Positions 31,936 through 42,954 are shown, numbered from the stretch's first letter. The stretch: DNA of 64,000 nucleotides from Branchipolynoe longqiensis (GCA_030323885.1 CM059186.1:171105230-171169229); one strand, 5' to 3'. Translations and numbers: made by a program. Notes: generated by a model from the letters alone, not told the origin.

Positions 31936-32609
31936 AACACTTTGACTTTTGGATACTGAATGCTTTATTCACCGTCCAGGGTCCTGAACGGCCAGCACCC
32001 TTTGTCTATGATGTCATCTCATTTACATATTCCGTTGTTCTCCACACGGGCCTGGATGTCTTTTATGCATACCACCCACCACCCGCCAACCTGTTGTTTT
32101 TTAGGAAGATTAGTAAAGATGTATTTACAGTGGATGGTGCGCCCTGTCGTTGGCAATGAATTTATTTTCAGAATCACCTTTGTCATGATAGGGTCGTCTG
32201 CTTTAAGATTTCAGACTGCCAGGAGACATGAAAATATGTCACTGTAGACAAAAAAAATTGGTTTGGTCAGAGTTCTCAATGCGAGAAAGAGTGCATGGGC
32301 TTCCGCCATGAAAATTTGAGTGTCGAGCTTATAACTATGGGAGACTGCTGCAGAAGCTGGTGGCCTTGGTCCTCAGAACCATCGTGAAAATGGAGAAGGG
32401 ATCTGTGTATCAGTTATGGATATCTACGTATGCTCTATGATAGGCAAGTGGGTGTGTCTTCCTCGGTTCCCGTACCTGAAGGATGAGCGAGGTGGATGTT
32501 CTAAGACTTGGCTTGGTGCCAACAAATTTGAATCCACATCTAAAGCCTCTAAATGAAGCTTCATCTGAAGTCTGAGATGCCAAAGAAAATTTGCCCTAGT
32601 TTCGTAAAT
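31936..32609. other. Unclassified, possible retrotransposon debris
   Basis: Minus-strand frames give short stop-broken runs that could be further LTR-element remains, but I cannot name a domain. The plus-strand open frame at 31749-32159 overlaps the gag fragment antisense and is not supported. Confidence 0.3.
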
Positions 32610-32841
32610 GAGCCTGTCTCAAAAGGTGATAACTCCTTTATTTTTTGTCCACGTAATGATTCACACAAAACAGCACAGAAACGGTTACACTGAAAACCTT
32701 CAAATCAATATGTATTCTATTGGGATTATGAAACACCATAAATCAGTTTATCCTGAGCAAATGGATAAGCAGATAGTATGTTGATCATTACAATGGACAA
32801 AGTTTTGCCCCAAATTACTTAGCGCCTTTTGAGACAGCCTC
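32610..32841. mobile_element. F5 MITE, copy 1
   Basis: TIRs GAGCCTGTCTCAAAAGGTG and CGCCTTTTGAGACAGCCTC. The interior (ACAGAAACGGTTACACTGAA, TTTATCCTGAGCAAATGGAT) recurs inverted at 51257-51511. About 232 bp, non-coding. Confidence 0.85.
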
Positions 32842-32929
32842 AAATATCTTCTGTGCTTTGAAATACATCCTTAAGTGTAGGATTCATTTCGTATGTTTTC
32901 AGCTTTAAAAAATATTGCAGAGCTCGTTT

Positions 32930-33402
32930 GATTCTCCGATTTGCAAGTCGCGGTTCTTTAGCGCGTGCCTCACATGCAGAAGGTCGGGAGTCTTGTTCCT
33001 GGTCGAGTCAAAGCAATGACTTTAATTTTAAATTCATACTTGTCATCATCATCATCATCGTGAGGCTAACCTGGAAGGACAAAGTGACGAATAAGGAAAT
33101 ACTCGAACGGATGGGGCTGCCCTCTATGGAAGATCTTCTGATCAAAAAGAATCTCCGGTGGACTGGACACCTCATGAGGATGTCATCAGACAGGCTACCA
33201 AAGCAGATCCTCTATTCTCAACTGTCTTCTGACTACAGAAAGAGAGGGCGCCCCCGTCTACGGTTCAGGGATACCATCAAGAGAAACCTGAAGCTGAGAG
33301 ACATTAAGACCGACTCATGGACGCAACTCTCACAGCAGAGAGCTAAATGGAGAGCGGCAGTCAAGTAATGAAAGCAGTCTTTGTTGCATCGCGATCGACA
33401 GC

Positions 33403-33445
<43 letters not shown>

Positions 33446-33690
33446 CTTGTCGCTTCCTAGCCTGGCGCTCTACATTAATAGGATAGGGCAAGAACTGGTT
33501 AGCTCGGTGTCAGGATAATGAGACTGAGTGGGATATTGGGTCATGGTGCTGGTGGCCTGATTTCCCAGTGGGGCAGCACTATAAAATCGCCATGAGTGCA
33601 CACTGTCACAAGTTGGTACCCATCTTGATATGACCTTAGATGTTGCCAGGACGCAAAACTCTAACAACCAACCAACCAATCTGTTTGAGA
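32930..33690 (+). mobile_element. SINE A, interrupted by a LINE end
   Basis: The head side (GTCTTGTTCCTGGTCGAGTC through AAATTCATACTTGTC) stops at 33044. The body resumes at 33445 with ACTTGTCGCTTCCTAGCC and continues to the tail at 33690. Confidence 0.9.
33045..33444 (+). mobile_element. LINE 3' end with target duplication in SINE A
   Basis: Starts with (ATC)n and encodes a C-terminal LINE tail: DKVTNKEILERM, LRWTGHLMRMSSDRLPKQIL, then KRGRPRLRFRDTIKRNLKLR, ending KWRAAVK and a stop at about 33368. A (GATGAT)n tail follows. The 7-bp sequence ACTTGTC at 33038-33044 is repeated at 33445-33451, the expected target-site duplication. The RT domain is absent. Confidence 0.87.
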
Positions 33691-33859
33691 TGTTGCTCAG
33701 GACAGAGCGGCTGCCCGGAGCTTGATTATTGCTATTACAGGCAGCACATAAAAAAAGGAACCCCATCATTATCCTCGGGTGTTGTTTTGTGAGGTTGTTT
33801 TAACCTGTGGGGAGGCCACTAAATGGGCAGTCGAATGTGGTCTTCTGTTGGAAGAGGGG

Positions 33860-33995
33860 TAAGTGTGTGTGTGTGTGCGTGTGCGTGTGCGTGTGGGAAG
33901 GGGGGGGGGGGGGGGTATTGCTCCTATTTTTTCCTTGTTGTTTCTTTTGCGGTTGAAAAATCACCTACTTTTTGGACACAGACCAACAGGAGGGT

Positions 33996-34028
<33 letters not shown>

Positions 34029-34032
34029 CATG
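33860..34032 (+). repeat. (GT)n tracts each followed by poly-G
   Basis: A GTGTGTGTGCGTGTGCGTGT tract runs into poly-G at about 33900-33915. A second GT tract runs into poly-G at about 34010-34026. Confidence 0.93.
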
Positions 34033-34109
34033 GCATTTTCATTGAGGCGGGGTGTGAGGGACGTCTGTTAGTCTGATTGAATCTGAAGGGGCTGAGGTCG
34101 GGAGTCGGA

Positions 34110-34290
34110 GAGAGGATTGCGGGGAAGGTCTGCTCACCTGCTGCCACCTGGGACTGGAAGAGAGGAGAAGGTTGGGGAGAGGGGACGGGAGAGGGGGAGA
34201 GGGGAGGGGAGAGGTAAAGGGAGAGGGGAGAGGGGAGAGGGGGACAGGGGAGGGGAGAGAGGAGGAGAGGGGAGGGATGTTTAGGGAGGG
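34110..34290 (+). repeat. GGGGAGAGGGGA purine-rich tract
   Basis: Low-complexity purine repeats. Confidence 0.88.
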
Positions 34291-34299
34291 GGGAGTGGG

Positions 34300-34528
34300 G
34301 ACTAAACTTGGCGCATGCAAAATGTTCATTATCACATGTCATTGATCCTGGATAATGGGAAGCTTGCAGAAAGCAGAATTAAAACAAATGTGACGAGCTG
34401 AGAAAAAAAAGAATTGAGACCTGGCAAAATGAGCATTTTCTAATTGAAAAAACACTCTTGAGTTTGATGTCTGTGGGTTTCTGGTTACATGAGTTATGGG
34501 TGCGTTACTTGGGAGAATTGATACGGAG
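34300..34528. other. Unclassified spacer
   Basis: Nothing recognised. Confidence 0.4.
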
Positions 34529-34529
34529 A

Positions 34530-35050
34530 ATAATGTGGTAGTTCGGAATGAGCCCCACGGTGGCGGTAGTGACTATGATGACCCCAAGGAGTAGCAACAG
34601 GTGGCAGCACGCTAGCAGGAACAGTCCCGAGGGTGGACTGTTCCAGCTACTGCTAGCGGCCACCCCCCGATGGAGGTCATGTGCTACCCAGCTGGGCAGT
34701 GACAGGTCACAGCTATTCTGACCTTGGCGGAATAAACCAGGGAGTGAAATGGAGTTGGAAGCTCTCGGGGTTTCTCCTTTATTCCTCAAGCGAAATCGGA
34801 CATGGTGCATCACACTGCCATCGATGACCCGAGATTCCCTGAGTCAATGCCAGAATAGCAGTGACTTGTCAGTGTCCAGCCTGGTAGTATGTAACCTCCC
34901 TTGTGATGGGGGGCCGCTATCAGTAGTTGGAACAGGGCACCCCAGGGACTGTTTCTGCTAGCGTGCTGCCATTTGTTGCTACTTCTTAGTAAACAGGGAT
35001 CAGCGTAGTCACTATCGTCACAATGTGGTAGTTGGGCTCATTACGGACTA
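34530..35050. repeat. Long imperfect inverted repeat
   Basis: Arms of about 210-230 bp (34540-34760 and 34800-35045) are reverse complements with scattered differences. Left-arm blocks GGCAGCACGCTAGCAGGAAC, GTAGTGACTATGATGACC and GCTATTCTGACC pair with GTTTCTGCTAGCGTGCTGCC, CGTAGTCACTATCGTCAC and CCAGAATAGC on the right. The short spacer lies around 34765-34795. Frames on either arm carry no recognisable domain. Confidence 0.85.
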
Positions 35051-35249
35051 CTACAATATGCTGTTAAAATCGTTCTAAATACTAAATAAATAGCAGCATT
35101 TCAAGCGCGTCATAATTTCTCAAGTTGGCTTCGCTAATTTAATTAATTAAGTGGACCTTGAAACCAGCAAATTCTAAAGAATCACAATTATAAAATTCAT
35201 GAGGTTTTATTCTTTTCTTTTTTTTAAATGTAAATTTGAAATTGCTTCC
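35051..35249. other. AT-rich spacer
   Basis: Nothing recognised. Confidence 0.4.
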
Positions 35250-35946
35250 TTAAGAGGCTGTCACATTATGACGCATCGTGCCAATGAATGCCGGTGTATG
35301 TGATTTTTGGCCACTACGTTGGGATACGTCGTTATGCATCAGTTTGATGCTCGTTAGTATATGTCAATGTACGTCAAAGTTCGTCGAGATATGGCATCGC
35401 ACGTCAGGGGGTGGCAAAGTTTTGTACATGCACAAAACTTTAGATGGAAGACAACATTCAACAACGTGTGGATTTGAGTCTCCTATACATTATGTATGTG
35501 TTAGGCATACGTCGATGTACGTTAGACGTACATTAGACAAATGTTGTTCACTACATTGCACTATGTTGACCTACATTAAAGGTAGTGGGAACGTACAGTC
35601 CGCGTACTGACAACGTATGGTTAACGTACACCTAACGTACATCTAACATACATTTAGCGTTTCTCCAGCGTGTCTTGACATATGTAACGTATGAGGCATA
35701 GTTCTGGCGATCGAATAACGTATATAACGTTCACCGGCGTTCTGTGAACGTACCGTGAGCGTAATTCGAGCAGTTTTCATCGGGAGGTACGCTAGCAATA
35801 CGTTGGTCATATGTTGGCCATACGCTATATATAAGTCAAACTTTTCCCCCCACGTCAAATGGTTTGACACTTCTCGGCGTCAAAAAGTGATTTTACGCGT
35901 TGGCCGCACGCTAGCGAGATGCATCGTAATGTGACAGGCCCTTTAA
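35250..35946. mobile_element. F1 MITE, copy 2, with intact TTAA duplication
   Basis: TTAA at 35250-35253 and 35943-35946. Termini GAGGCTGTCACATTATGACG and ATCGTAATGTGACAGGCCCT. The palindrome (one change) is at 35417-35440. This is the clearest F1 boundary pair in the window. Confidence 0.9.
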
Positions 35947-36124
35947 TTGTGTTCTCATAACCAACCTCTGGGGTATTTTGAGACCAGCTTTTTGTTTTTA
36001 AGTCTGCGTGCAGCCAGTTAGAAATGAATCTAAAGTTGGAGGATTCAAATCAGTTGTGGAAAACAAGAAAGAAATGGCAGCCTCAGCTCCAAACGCACAT
36101 CCGGTTTCCCACAGCGATTTAGAT

Positions 36125-36462
36125 GGCATGGCTGAATGAGTTGAGCGTCCGTCTCCTGTTTTGGTAGATCGTGGGATTCAAACCCATGGGTTTGAACCCT
36201 GCTCGAGTCAAACCAATGCCATAAAAATGTATACTTGTCGCTTCCGAGCCAGGCGCTCTGCATTATTAGAAAAGGGCAAGGACTGGTTGGCTCAGTGTCA
36301 GTATAATGTAACTGAGTGGGACACCAGGGCAAGGTACTGGTCTCCCAGTGGGGCAGCACTATAAATTCATCATGATTGTGCACTGTCACAAATCGGTACC
36401 CGTCCTGATATGACCGTAGATGTTCCCAGGATCTAAAACTCCAACAACCAATCAACAACCAA
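36125..36462 (+). mobile_element. SINE A, full length
   Basis: Head GATGGCATGGCTGAATGAGT, a duplicated B-box region (GGGATTCAAACCCATGGG then TTTGAACCC), and a tail ending in CCAACAACCAATC. Confidence 0.92.
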
Positions 36463-36558
36463 CAACCCACAGCGATTTTGGCGGGAGAAACCCGGCGCCA
36501 CCTAGCGGATGAAGGAGTCACTAGTATTGGACCAACCGGAAGTTGTCAGTGGCTGTGT

Positions 36559-37036
36559 TGCGGATTCCGAGGGACACCAGTTTGCGAGGGACACATCGCT
36601 TCTGCACATGCGTCAAAATCGAACAGCATCATCACTAACCTTATAAATTTAATATAATGTTTTTGGTAAAGATGTTTTCTATATGTGTACCAAACGATTT
36701 GTTTCTAGATGATGTAATTTAAGAGATATTTGACTTCTTGTGTATTTTCTGTATGAAGATTGCTTACGGCCATTGACAATGCCTTGAGTTTGACGCTACG
36801 CGCAGTGCAAAACGTTAGTTTTATTCAAAAATAATAGAATTCAAGAACCCTAACCTTATAAATTTAATATAGTCTTTATGGTAAAGATGTTTTCTATATG
36901 TGTACCAAACGATTTGTTTCTAGATGGTGTAATTTGGGAGATATTTGACTTCTTCTGTATGAAGATTTGCTCATGGCAGTTAACAATGCATTTGAATGGA
37001 AGTGTCCCTGTCAAACTGGTGTCCCTCGGAATCCGC
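36559..37036. mobile_element. F6 element, version with GCGGATTCCGAGGG termini
   Basis: Perfect 26-bp TIRs: left 36559-36584 starts TGCGGATTCCGAGGGACACC; right 37011-37036 is its exact complement. Inside, a ~200-bp core is present twice in tandem (36640-36845 and 36850-37005), with blocks CCTTATAAATTTAATATA, TTTTCTATATGTGTACCAAA and CGATTTGTTTCTAGATG. The same core occurs at 41505-41710 and 45990-46340 within other termini. Confidence 0.88.
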
Positions 37037-37129
37037 ATCACCTGCTTTACTTTTCTTAATATCGCGTGTTTGCACGATTCAGCAAAAGTACCTACCCCAA
37101 GGAAACGGATGGTGCTTTTTTTTTTTTAA

Positions 37130-37712
37130 AGAGGTTTATTTGAAACAGCAATGTGGGAGACCAAAAGCAAGCCCTGAGGCAGCCAGGACTAAATTAAAAA
37201 AGTGTTTACAGTCAGGAAAACAAAAAGATGGGTGGGAAGGTTGGGATTTTCTTGTTAAATTGTTTGGTGTGCTTTTCTTTACCATCAACCCATTGACCGT
37301 GATGTAATTTGATTATTATTTATAAAGATTAAATCATTTTAATCAGAAAAATTAATGATGATCGGCAACATTTTGCGGGGTGGATGGCACAACCGGAAAA
37401 CAATTTCTGTGTTATTCGGCCCAAGTTCTCTCGGGTCGCCATCTTGCCAGGAAGTGTGCCCGTGACCATGCGCGGGAGGTTCCGGTCGGCAGGTGGCCGA
37501 TAAAAGCAGCCAATCAAAGTGCAGCAAACGGAGCGTCCCGCTAGGGGCGGACTGTGACGTCACTTGTCATTCAACACCAAATCAAACAATGCCCGCAACA
37601 TGTTTAACTATGTAGTCATCAAAAGGTTCAGTTTCAGGTTAAGGTTCAGAGTCAAAAGGTTCAGTTTCGTGTGAATGTTGTATGTGGTAGTGGTAGTGAT
37701 GCTGTTGTTGGT
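37130..37712. other. Unclassified stretch
   Basis: A T-run near 37114-37128. Short frames near 37329-37563 on the minus strand show no recognised domain. Confidence 0.35.
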
Positions 37713-38808
37713 TTAAAGTTGTATAGTCCGATGGTTTTTGAGTTTGTCATTATTTAAATAAAAATATCAAAATTGACTCAGTATTCCTTTGTATGGAGCA
37801 ACAGATACTTAAAGCAGCATAGTTCGATGGAAACATCAATCTTCCAAAACTAAAACACTGACCTAGATTTGATTCTACATATCTAACTAAAGGCCCTGTC
37901 ACACTATGACATACGGCATCAGGGCGTGCTCAACATTAGAAAACTTGCCAGTATGTCGGCATATGTCAAACTTTTCAGCGGCGGGGAATAAAAATTGGCG
38001 TATACACAATGTATATAACGTATGCAGAACCTATCTCGGACGTATTGCTAGCGTATGAGAGCATTCATGTGCCTTGCAAAATGTTTGCAAAATGCTCACA
38101 GAATGTTGACCAACATTACATATGTTACTCCATCGCTAAAAGTATGGCGTATACGTTAAATACGCTGGAGATACGGCAGGCACACGTTCGAAGTACGTTA
38201 GGAGTACGTAATGCATCCATTGGGAATACGCGGACTGTACACGGACTGCATGTTCCCACCGGCTGAACGCACGGCTAACGTGCAGCAATGTATACCAACA
38301 TATCCCTAATATATGCCGACGTATCCTGAATGTACACACAGCGTACGTTCAATGTACGAGTCCCACGTTGAGCATGCACAAAACTTTTTCAGAGCCTCGA
38401 CACACGGCGACGTATAACAAAGTATCCGGAACATACTCGGTGTATGCCCTCCGTATACATAATGTATGACGATGTACGCCGACGTGTTGGTCGAAAATCA
38501 CATATGTCGGTATACACTCAGGCTATAGATTGTAGTGTGACAGGCCCTTTAGATACTGATGCACTTATCAAGCATTTGTTGCCGCATAGACGGGAATATC
38601 AAGTCAATTTAATATAACCTGTTACTGCTGAAGCCTATGGTATCAGAGTTTTGATATGCTTGGCAAAATTAATTTGCCGTGTTTGCACTTCAAGTATCTC
38701 AAAAGTTAGCCATTTAAAATAAAAAGTTGCTTCAAACTGAAGTAAAATAGATTAAAATGATCTCAGAAAATCACAAAAACTCAAAAGCATCGGACTATGC
38801 AACTTTAA
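37713..38808. mobile_element. F4 MITE (TTAA-type), interrupted by F1
   Basis: TTAA at 37713-37716 and 38805-38808. TIRs AGTTGTATAGTCCGATGG and CATCGGACTATGCAACT. The F4 interior is continuous with the 47981 copy once the F1 insertion (37887-38554) is removed. Confidence 0.88.
37887..38554. mobile_element. F1 MITE, copy 3, nested in F4
   Basis: Bounded by CTAA-AGGCCCTGTCACACT on the left and GTAGTGTGACAGGCCCT-TTAG on the right. The uninterrupted F4 sequence elsewhere reads CATATCTAACTTAGATACTG (inverse of 48251-48270), placing the insertion at a TTAR site. Only one half of the palindrome is clear (near 38373). Confidence 0.88.
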
Positions 38809-39172
38809 TAAGCGCACAGGTATCTAAGTTGGATATGTAGGTTCAAATCTAGATAAGTACATTCCTTTAGAAAATTTGAAACTTTTATTGAACTATGCGA
38901 TTTGGTTGGTTAGTTGGTTGGTTGTTGGAATGTTACGTCCCGGCAACAGGACGGGTACCTACTGACTTGTGACAGTGCGCCCTAATAGCGATTTTATAGT
39001 GCTGCCCCACTAGGAGACCAGACCGTCAGCACCATGACCTGATATCCCACACAGTCACATTATCCAAATACTTAATAAATGCACCAGTATCTAAGTTGGT
39101 TACGTACGTTCAAATCTAGATAAGTTTTCGGTTTTCGAAGATTTGATGCTTTTATCTGACGATGCAACTTTA
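38809..39172. mobile_element. Two F4 right-half fragments around a SINE A fragment
   Basis: 38820-38895 and 39075-39172 both carry GTATCTAAGTTGG, CAAATCTAGATAAG and a degenerate F4 end (ATCTGACGATGCAACTTTAA). Between them lies SINE A. Confidence 0.75.
38898..39067 (-). mobile_element. SINE A partial, reverse
   Basis: Tail GGTTGTTGGAATGTTACGTC to the CAGTCACATTATCC block. The stem-loop segment (ATCTAAGGTCATATC) is deleted: CCCGGCAACAGGACGGGTAC joins directly. Confidence 0.82.
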
Positions 39173-39477
39173 AAATCCTGCGATCACTTCAAGCAACTGA
39201 TCACTCAGGGTCTAAAGAGACCCCTGCAAATGGCATCACCAAATATATATCATCAAATATATATCACCATTGGTCTATCCGGACGTGTTCGTTCTATTGG
39301 GTAAATTCATGAGTCTTTCATCGCCAGCATTCGGGATACTTCAGTTATGTTTAGTTCTCGTGGGGCATAGGTAGTGAAGTACGGCCCCAGGGGTATGAAG
39401 AACTTGTTATCTGCTCTGGTGTTAAGGGCCGCTGCCGGATTATCTAATGGCGGTGTTGGGAAATGGGTCACGGGGTA
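39173..39477. other. Unclassified stretch
   Basis: No feature recognised. Confidence 0.4.
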
Positions 39478-39877
39478 TGTACGGGTCCAAAGTGCGGTGG
39501 CGTTAGTTAACCTAGCAGTTATTTATAGATTTGGGGAATCCCTCTGAGCCTGTTCCCGGCGAGCACCGCTATTTGCCAATATCGCTGTCAATGCGGTGGT
39601 GGCGTTAATATCGCTTCGATTTTTGGTTAATTTGACCAAATTTCACTTTTTTACTATGTTATTCTGTTAAATATGATAGCATTGAATAGATTTGGGCCTA
39701 ATCGGTACCTAACACCACCCTTAAACCAGCTACGGAGTGGTGTTAGCGTACCCGACCTTAAATTCATGGTGTTTGTGTAACACCGCTCCATACATACTAA
39801 CTTTTCGCCGCTAACCTAGAAATCCCGTCCAAAACCAGTTTTGGCTCGCTAACACCGCCCCATGCATACGGCCCCCA
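39478..39877. mobile_element. MITE-like element with GCGGTGTTAGC words
   Basis: Imperfect inverted ends: GTACGGGTCCAAAGTGCGGT with GGCGTTAGTTAACC on the left, and GCTAACACCGCCCCATGCAT with ACGGCCCCC on the right. GCGGTG...GTTA words recur inside on both strands (39592, 39735, 39790). Boundaries are uncertain, and outer sequence near 39383 also contains ACGGCCCC. Confidence 0.55.
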
Positions 39878-40240
39878 GGTCTTTCTTCACCATAGAACCA
39901 TCTTGTGAATGGTTTGTGTAACCACGTTGATAATCCGCTTAGCTACTTTAGCAACCATAACAGTGCGAGAAGTTAGACTTCACCTCCACCTACAGAAAGC
40001 CATCCATCTCCATGCTGCCACACATTTCTCCCTAAGTCCTCAACTTTGAATAACATGCTCGGTTTGACGGTGCTGACTGCACTCGCCACTAGCATGTCAA
40101 GGTTAAAAAGTGTAGGATTTGATGGGAGTTAGACAGGGACTACTTAACCCGAGCACATACCGCTGACGCACTCAGATGAATTCATCACCAGTCTCAGGAC
40201 ACACACATACATATACAATAAAAAATCCGGCGGTAGTGAG
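39878..40240. other. Unclassified stretch
   Basis: No feature recognised. Confidence 0.4.
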
Positions 40241-40470
40241 TGCATGTAGGGGGGGGGGGGGCAGTGGTGCGTACACAGACGTGTGGCGCCCCCCAAAGGA
40301 TATGAGTGAGTCTACGATGGAAGTTTTATAGGTTAAGAAGTCTCCACCAGTAGATGACCTGGGGGAGGAGATGGGGCTGGGGAGAAGATGGAAGCTTCCG
40401 GCCCTATTATACTCGTATAATGGCTTATACAGCATATATATATCTTTTTAATTTAATTATATATATATAT
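40241..40470 (+). repeat. TATACTCGTATAATG element with poly-G block
   Basis: A poly-G run at about 40249-40261 is followed 140 bp later by TATTATACTCGTATAATGGC, TTATACAGCATATATATATC and AT-rich DNA. The order resembles the copy at 20106. Confidence 0.7.
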
Positions 40471-40877
40471 TTCTTTTTTAATTCAATTATGTTTTAGTTT
40501 TTTTTATTTAATTCAAATATGTATATATTTCTATTTAATTAAATTCAAATTACACATATAATTAAATTAATAGATTAATATATATAACCTTCAAATTAAT
40601 TTGTTTGTTTTTTTACATTTATTTGGAGCACAGGGAAGTCTCAGTTTTAATTAACACAAAACAGACCTGTGTCTAATCAAGTGTGGCTTAACTCAATTAG
40701 GCTGCATACTCCCGACACTCCCTCCATACGGGCACCTAATCTAGTTTCCCCTCCCCCACCCCCACCCCCGCGTAAATGCAATCGGAGTCTATGTCTTTTA
40801 TCTACCGGGTGGATGCCAACGTTCTGAACCAGATTATCATAATATTTAATCACATTATTGAAATTATCCTCAGGTTA
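40471..40877. other. AT-rich unclassified stretch
   Basis: AATTAAATT-type sequence and a C-rich patch near 40747-40770. Nothing else recognised. Confidence 0.4.
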
Positions 40878-41846
40878 TAGACTACATCACGGTTCCAGCG
40901 GCGCGGTGCATTGTGGGATGCATCAGAGCAAAACAAACCCCCAGAAGCACATGGCACATGCTAATACACTGGCTGCAGCTATGAAATGTGCTAGTTTCAG
41001 CTCATCTCAGCTCTTGTTTGAAACATAGAATACCAACTAAAAAAATATATATAATAAATTAAGATATTAATCTTTTATCCAGCATTGCATTTACATCAAT
41101 ATAATCAGCACATTTTATGTCATGTGCATTTAGATTTAGACAAATCTAGGCACTCAGACTAGTGTTAGAGCCATAGCCAGAGTCAGTTTTACTTATTTTA
41201 TTCTTGTTTTTATTTATATCCTATGGTTAATGACATATCTAGAAATAGAAAATGAGTAGGGTTAATCAGATATTGGTTATATATTTCTTTGAAACAAGTT
41301 TTTGTTGACAGATTTGGCATTTTAATATTTAGAACAAGAATTACTTACATCAGCCTGTAATAGTGTAAAGTGACTGAAATTGTATGTTTCTTAGCTCAAA
41401 ATGCTTAATTATGGAGAGTTGTGTCTTAATCATATTCATTATATTATTATATTGCATCCTTCCATCCATTTTTGTGCCAAATTGTTATGTATTTCTATTT
41501 ATTTTGAATAATATGCCAGTTTTGCCCTACGTGTAGTGGCAAACTCAATGGCCGTACGCCGTACACAATGCATTGTCAATGGCAGTGAGCAATCTCCATA
41601 CAGAAAAAGTAAAATATTTATAAAACCACACCACCTAGCCACAAACCGCTTGGAACACATATAGAAAATATGTTTAACAAAAAGATTATATTAAATTGAT
41701 AAGGTTAGGGTTCTGGATTTCTATTAATTTTGAATAAAACTGACGTCTTTCACTGCGCGTATGGGCAAACTCAATGGCCGCATGCCTTTGCTTTGCTCCC
41801 AACGCCGTTTTCAGCGCATGCGCAGTCAGAACCGTGATGTAGTCTA
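40878..41846 (+). mobile_element. TIR element with TAGACTACATCACGGTTC ends
   Basis: Perfect 18-bp TIRs: TAGACTACATCACGGTTC at 40878-40895 and its complement at 41829-41846. TTA lies directly outside both ends (possible 3-bp duplication). 969 bp, non-coding. A shorter inverted relative is at 61926-62675. This copy additionally holds the F6 core. Confidence 0.87.
41505..41710 (-). repeat. F6 core inside the 40878 element
   Basis: Minus-strand copy of the ~200-bp core: AATGCATTGTCAATGGCAGT, AACACATATAGAAAATATGT, TATATTAAATTGATAAGG. It is absent from the related element at 61926. Confidence 0.8.
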
Positions 41847-42249
41847 TTACAAAAATGAATTTGTTATGCTTATCTCCCATACGTTACTCCTCCTTCAAAA
41901 TTAAAGAGTTGTACCCTTAATGGCATGTTTTAACTTTAAGGGGTTTCACGTTAATTTTTGGATTGCTTTTTTAGTATAAGACAAATGGTGGTGGATCAGT
42001 TTTTTGGTGACATCGTGGTGAAAACATCATGATCATCCATTAGGGGTGTGTGTGTGGGGGGGGGGGGGGAGGGGAGCAGACAGACCCGCAAGCAGCTTTA
42101 TGATCATCATGCCGAGATCTTAGATGTTGCAAGGAGGTAAAACTCCAACAACCAACCATCAACAACCACTTTCAATGAAAAGCAGACGACTTTCAGTTGA
42201 CAACAACACAACAGCCTAAATGGAAATGATCAACAGCAGATATTTATTT
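41847..42249. other. Mostly unclassified, with poly-G and a SINE A tail remnant
   Basis: A GT tract leads into poly-G at about 42057-42069. 42117-42160 (TCTTAGATGTTGCAAGGAGG, TAAAACTCCAACAACC) is a plus-strand SINE A tail remnant. Confidence 0.6.
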
Positions 42250-42681
42250 CAGGGTTCATACAGATATTGAGCAACTAAAGTTAAGGCCTTTTTAGGGTCT
42301 TTTCAGCTAAGAAATTAATTTGTTAAGGCCGAAGAAATATGACATTATAATGATTATATACATGTCAACTCTTTATGGTCTTACTTCACCAGATTTCTGT
42401 TTGCTGTTTTTATAAAGCGAAAGAAGCAACATTGGAATTAACACCTTTATTATATTATACATAACAATTTCCTAGATTACTTAATAAGCCACACACCTAG
42501 CCATTCAAAACACTGTTATCAATCAAATTTGGCCTCTAGCCTCACCAAAATTTAAAAAAATTCAAGGATTTTTTTTTGCATTTGGTCAATGTTCAAGGCC
42601 CTTTCAGGGTATTTTCAAATTTAAGGCTTTTTCAAGAGACACCTTCAAATTCAAAGCCTTTTCCAGATCGTACAAACCCTG
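42250..42681. mobile_element. hAT-like MITE
   Basis: Begins CAGGGTTCATACAG and ends GATCGTACAAACCCTG. Subterminal TTAAGGCCTTTTTAGGGTC and GGCTTTTTCAAGAGACACC are inverted versions of each other, as in CAGGGTTCGTAC-type hAT elements. The target duplication is imperfect (ATTTATTT / TATTTAGT). Confidence 0.78.
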
Positions 42682-42954
42682 TATTTAGTCAGAGCAGACG
42701 ACAATATGGCGGTGGCTTTTACAGTTAACGCTTGCAAGCTGCATCACCAACCAGTGTTAAGTATTCATGGCGGGAAAAACCCCGAGCTCACCAATCCCAT
42801 CTCTTACTACTAGTACTAGGTGTTATTTGTGGGTACTGGTGGTATTTTTGTGTTTTTTTGACAGTGGATTCTTTTTTTGGGGGGGGGTGTTGTTTTTTTA
42901 GGGTGGGGGCGAAGTATGAGTACGGGGTCATTTATTGGAAGGAGGATGATTTGT

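Noticed and set aside
31749..32159. 136-residue plus-strand frame.
   Set aside because: Antisense to the gag remnant over its first part; no domain recognised in the remainder.
32240..32609. Possible LTR-retrotransposon polymerase remains on the minus strand.
   Set aside because: No catalytic or conserved motif could be identified by eye.
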